This document shows, piece by piece, positions 15,365 to 15,538 of a DNA stretch of 15,538 bases. Below the pieces are notes generated by a model. It did not search any database. It was not told where the DNA came from and saw nothing but the letters and a program-made list of their open reading frames with translations. Source of the stretch: Amoebophrya sp. AT5.2. Taxonomy: Eukaryota > Sar > Dinophyceae > Syndiniales > Amoebophryaceae. Position 1 is the stretch's first letter; every line of letters begins with the position of its first letter. The translations under genes and the position numbers were made by a program. The stretch lies in assembly GCA_005223375.1 (NCBI GenBank), contig RXOD01005162.1, positions 1 to 15,538 of the forward strand, in the 5' to 3' direction.

Positions 15365-15538
15365 TATGGCGAGCTTTGCGACTTAATCTATCTACAACTA
15401 CTTAAAAAAATCAGCTGCTGCAGGGGAGCGCGTGGTTCGCGAAGTCGGAAAAAGCGCTGCACGGCCAAGATGGAGGCTCGATGGCCGACGAACAGGGGCT
15501 GGAAGGATGTCCCGAGAGGTCTAGACGTCTGGGGGTAC
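15365..15538 (-). mobile_element. Introner-like element no.8, cut by window end
   Basis: The coding frame of exon a closes at a TAG across 15364-15366, and dynein similarity begins at EWLQAYN. The intron edge starts TATGGCGAGC on the plus strand, the same start as elements no.1 and no.7 (TATGGCGGG). The presumed target repeat is ACTCC at 15360-15364; its partner and the other inverted repeat lie outside the window. Confidence 0.6.

Noticed and set aside
1..15538. CRISPR arrays, tRNA or rRNA genes, bacterial operon signals
   Set aside because: I saw no regularly spaced repeats, cloverleaf structures or ribosomal sequence; the spliced dynein gene shows the DNA is eukaryotic.

Overview
This is eukaryotic nuclear DNA carrying two genes, both transcribed from the minus strand, separated by about 1.05 kb of non-coding DNA. 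The genetic code is standard. The best guess is a syndinian dinoflagellate such as Amoebophrya: half of the introns look like transposon-type introners (terminal inverted repeats, 5-base target duplications, no GT-AG ends), which I recall being described in Amoebophrya. Tandem same-strand genes also fit. The organism call is an inference (about 0.6).

Layout. At the left edge (1-1259) is the 5' part of a gene for a probable secreted or membrane-anchored cysteine-rich protein with two copies of a roughly 170-residue module; it runs out of the window. From 1260 to 2309 lies its upstream region plus the dynein 3' flank, with small repeats. From 2310 to 15364 lies the motor half and C-terminus of an axonemal inner-arm dynein heavy chain, closest to DNAH10 (the I1/f beta chain), in 15 exons. 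The 15 exons join in one open frame of about 2,836 codons, from just before AAA1 through AAA1-4, the stalk and microtubule-binding domain, AAA5-6 and the conserved C-terminus. The tail and linker lie beyond the right edge.

The 14 complete introns fall into two equal classes. Seven are ordinary GT-AG introns (133-419 bp). The other seven (element 314-508 bp), plus an eighth cut by the window end, lack GT-AG ends and show terminal inverted repeats. In five of the seven, a 5-base direct repeat flanks the element (three perfect, two with one mismatch), and removing the element plus one repeat copy restores the conserved dynein reading frame. Two of these introns (2454-2909 and 10476-10860) share long sequence identity in opposite orientations, as expected of a dispersed mobile family inserted either way round. 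One insertion splits the AAA4 Walker B region and another sits just after the AAA2 Walker B region, so motor function depends on exact removal of these elements by a route that does not read GT-AG. This intron system is the main finding of the window.
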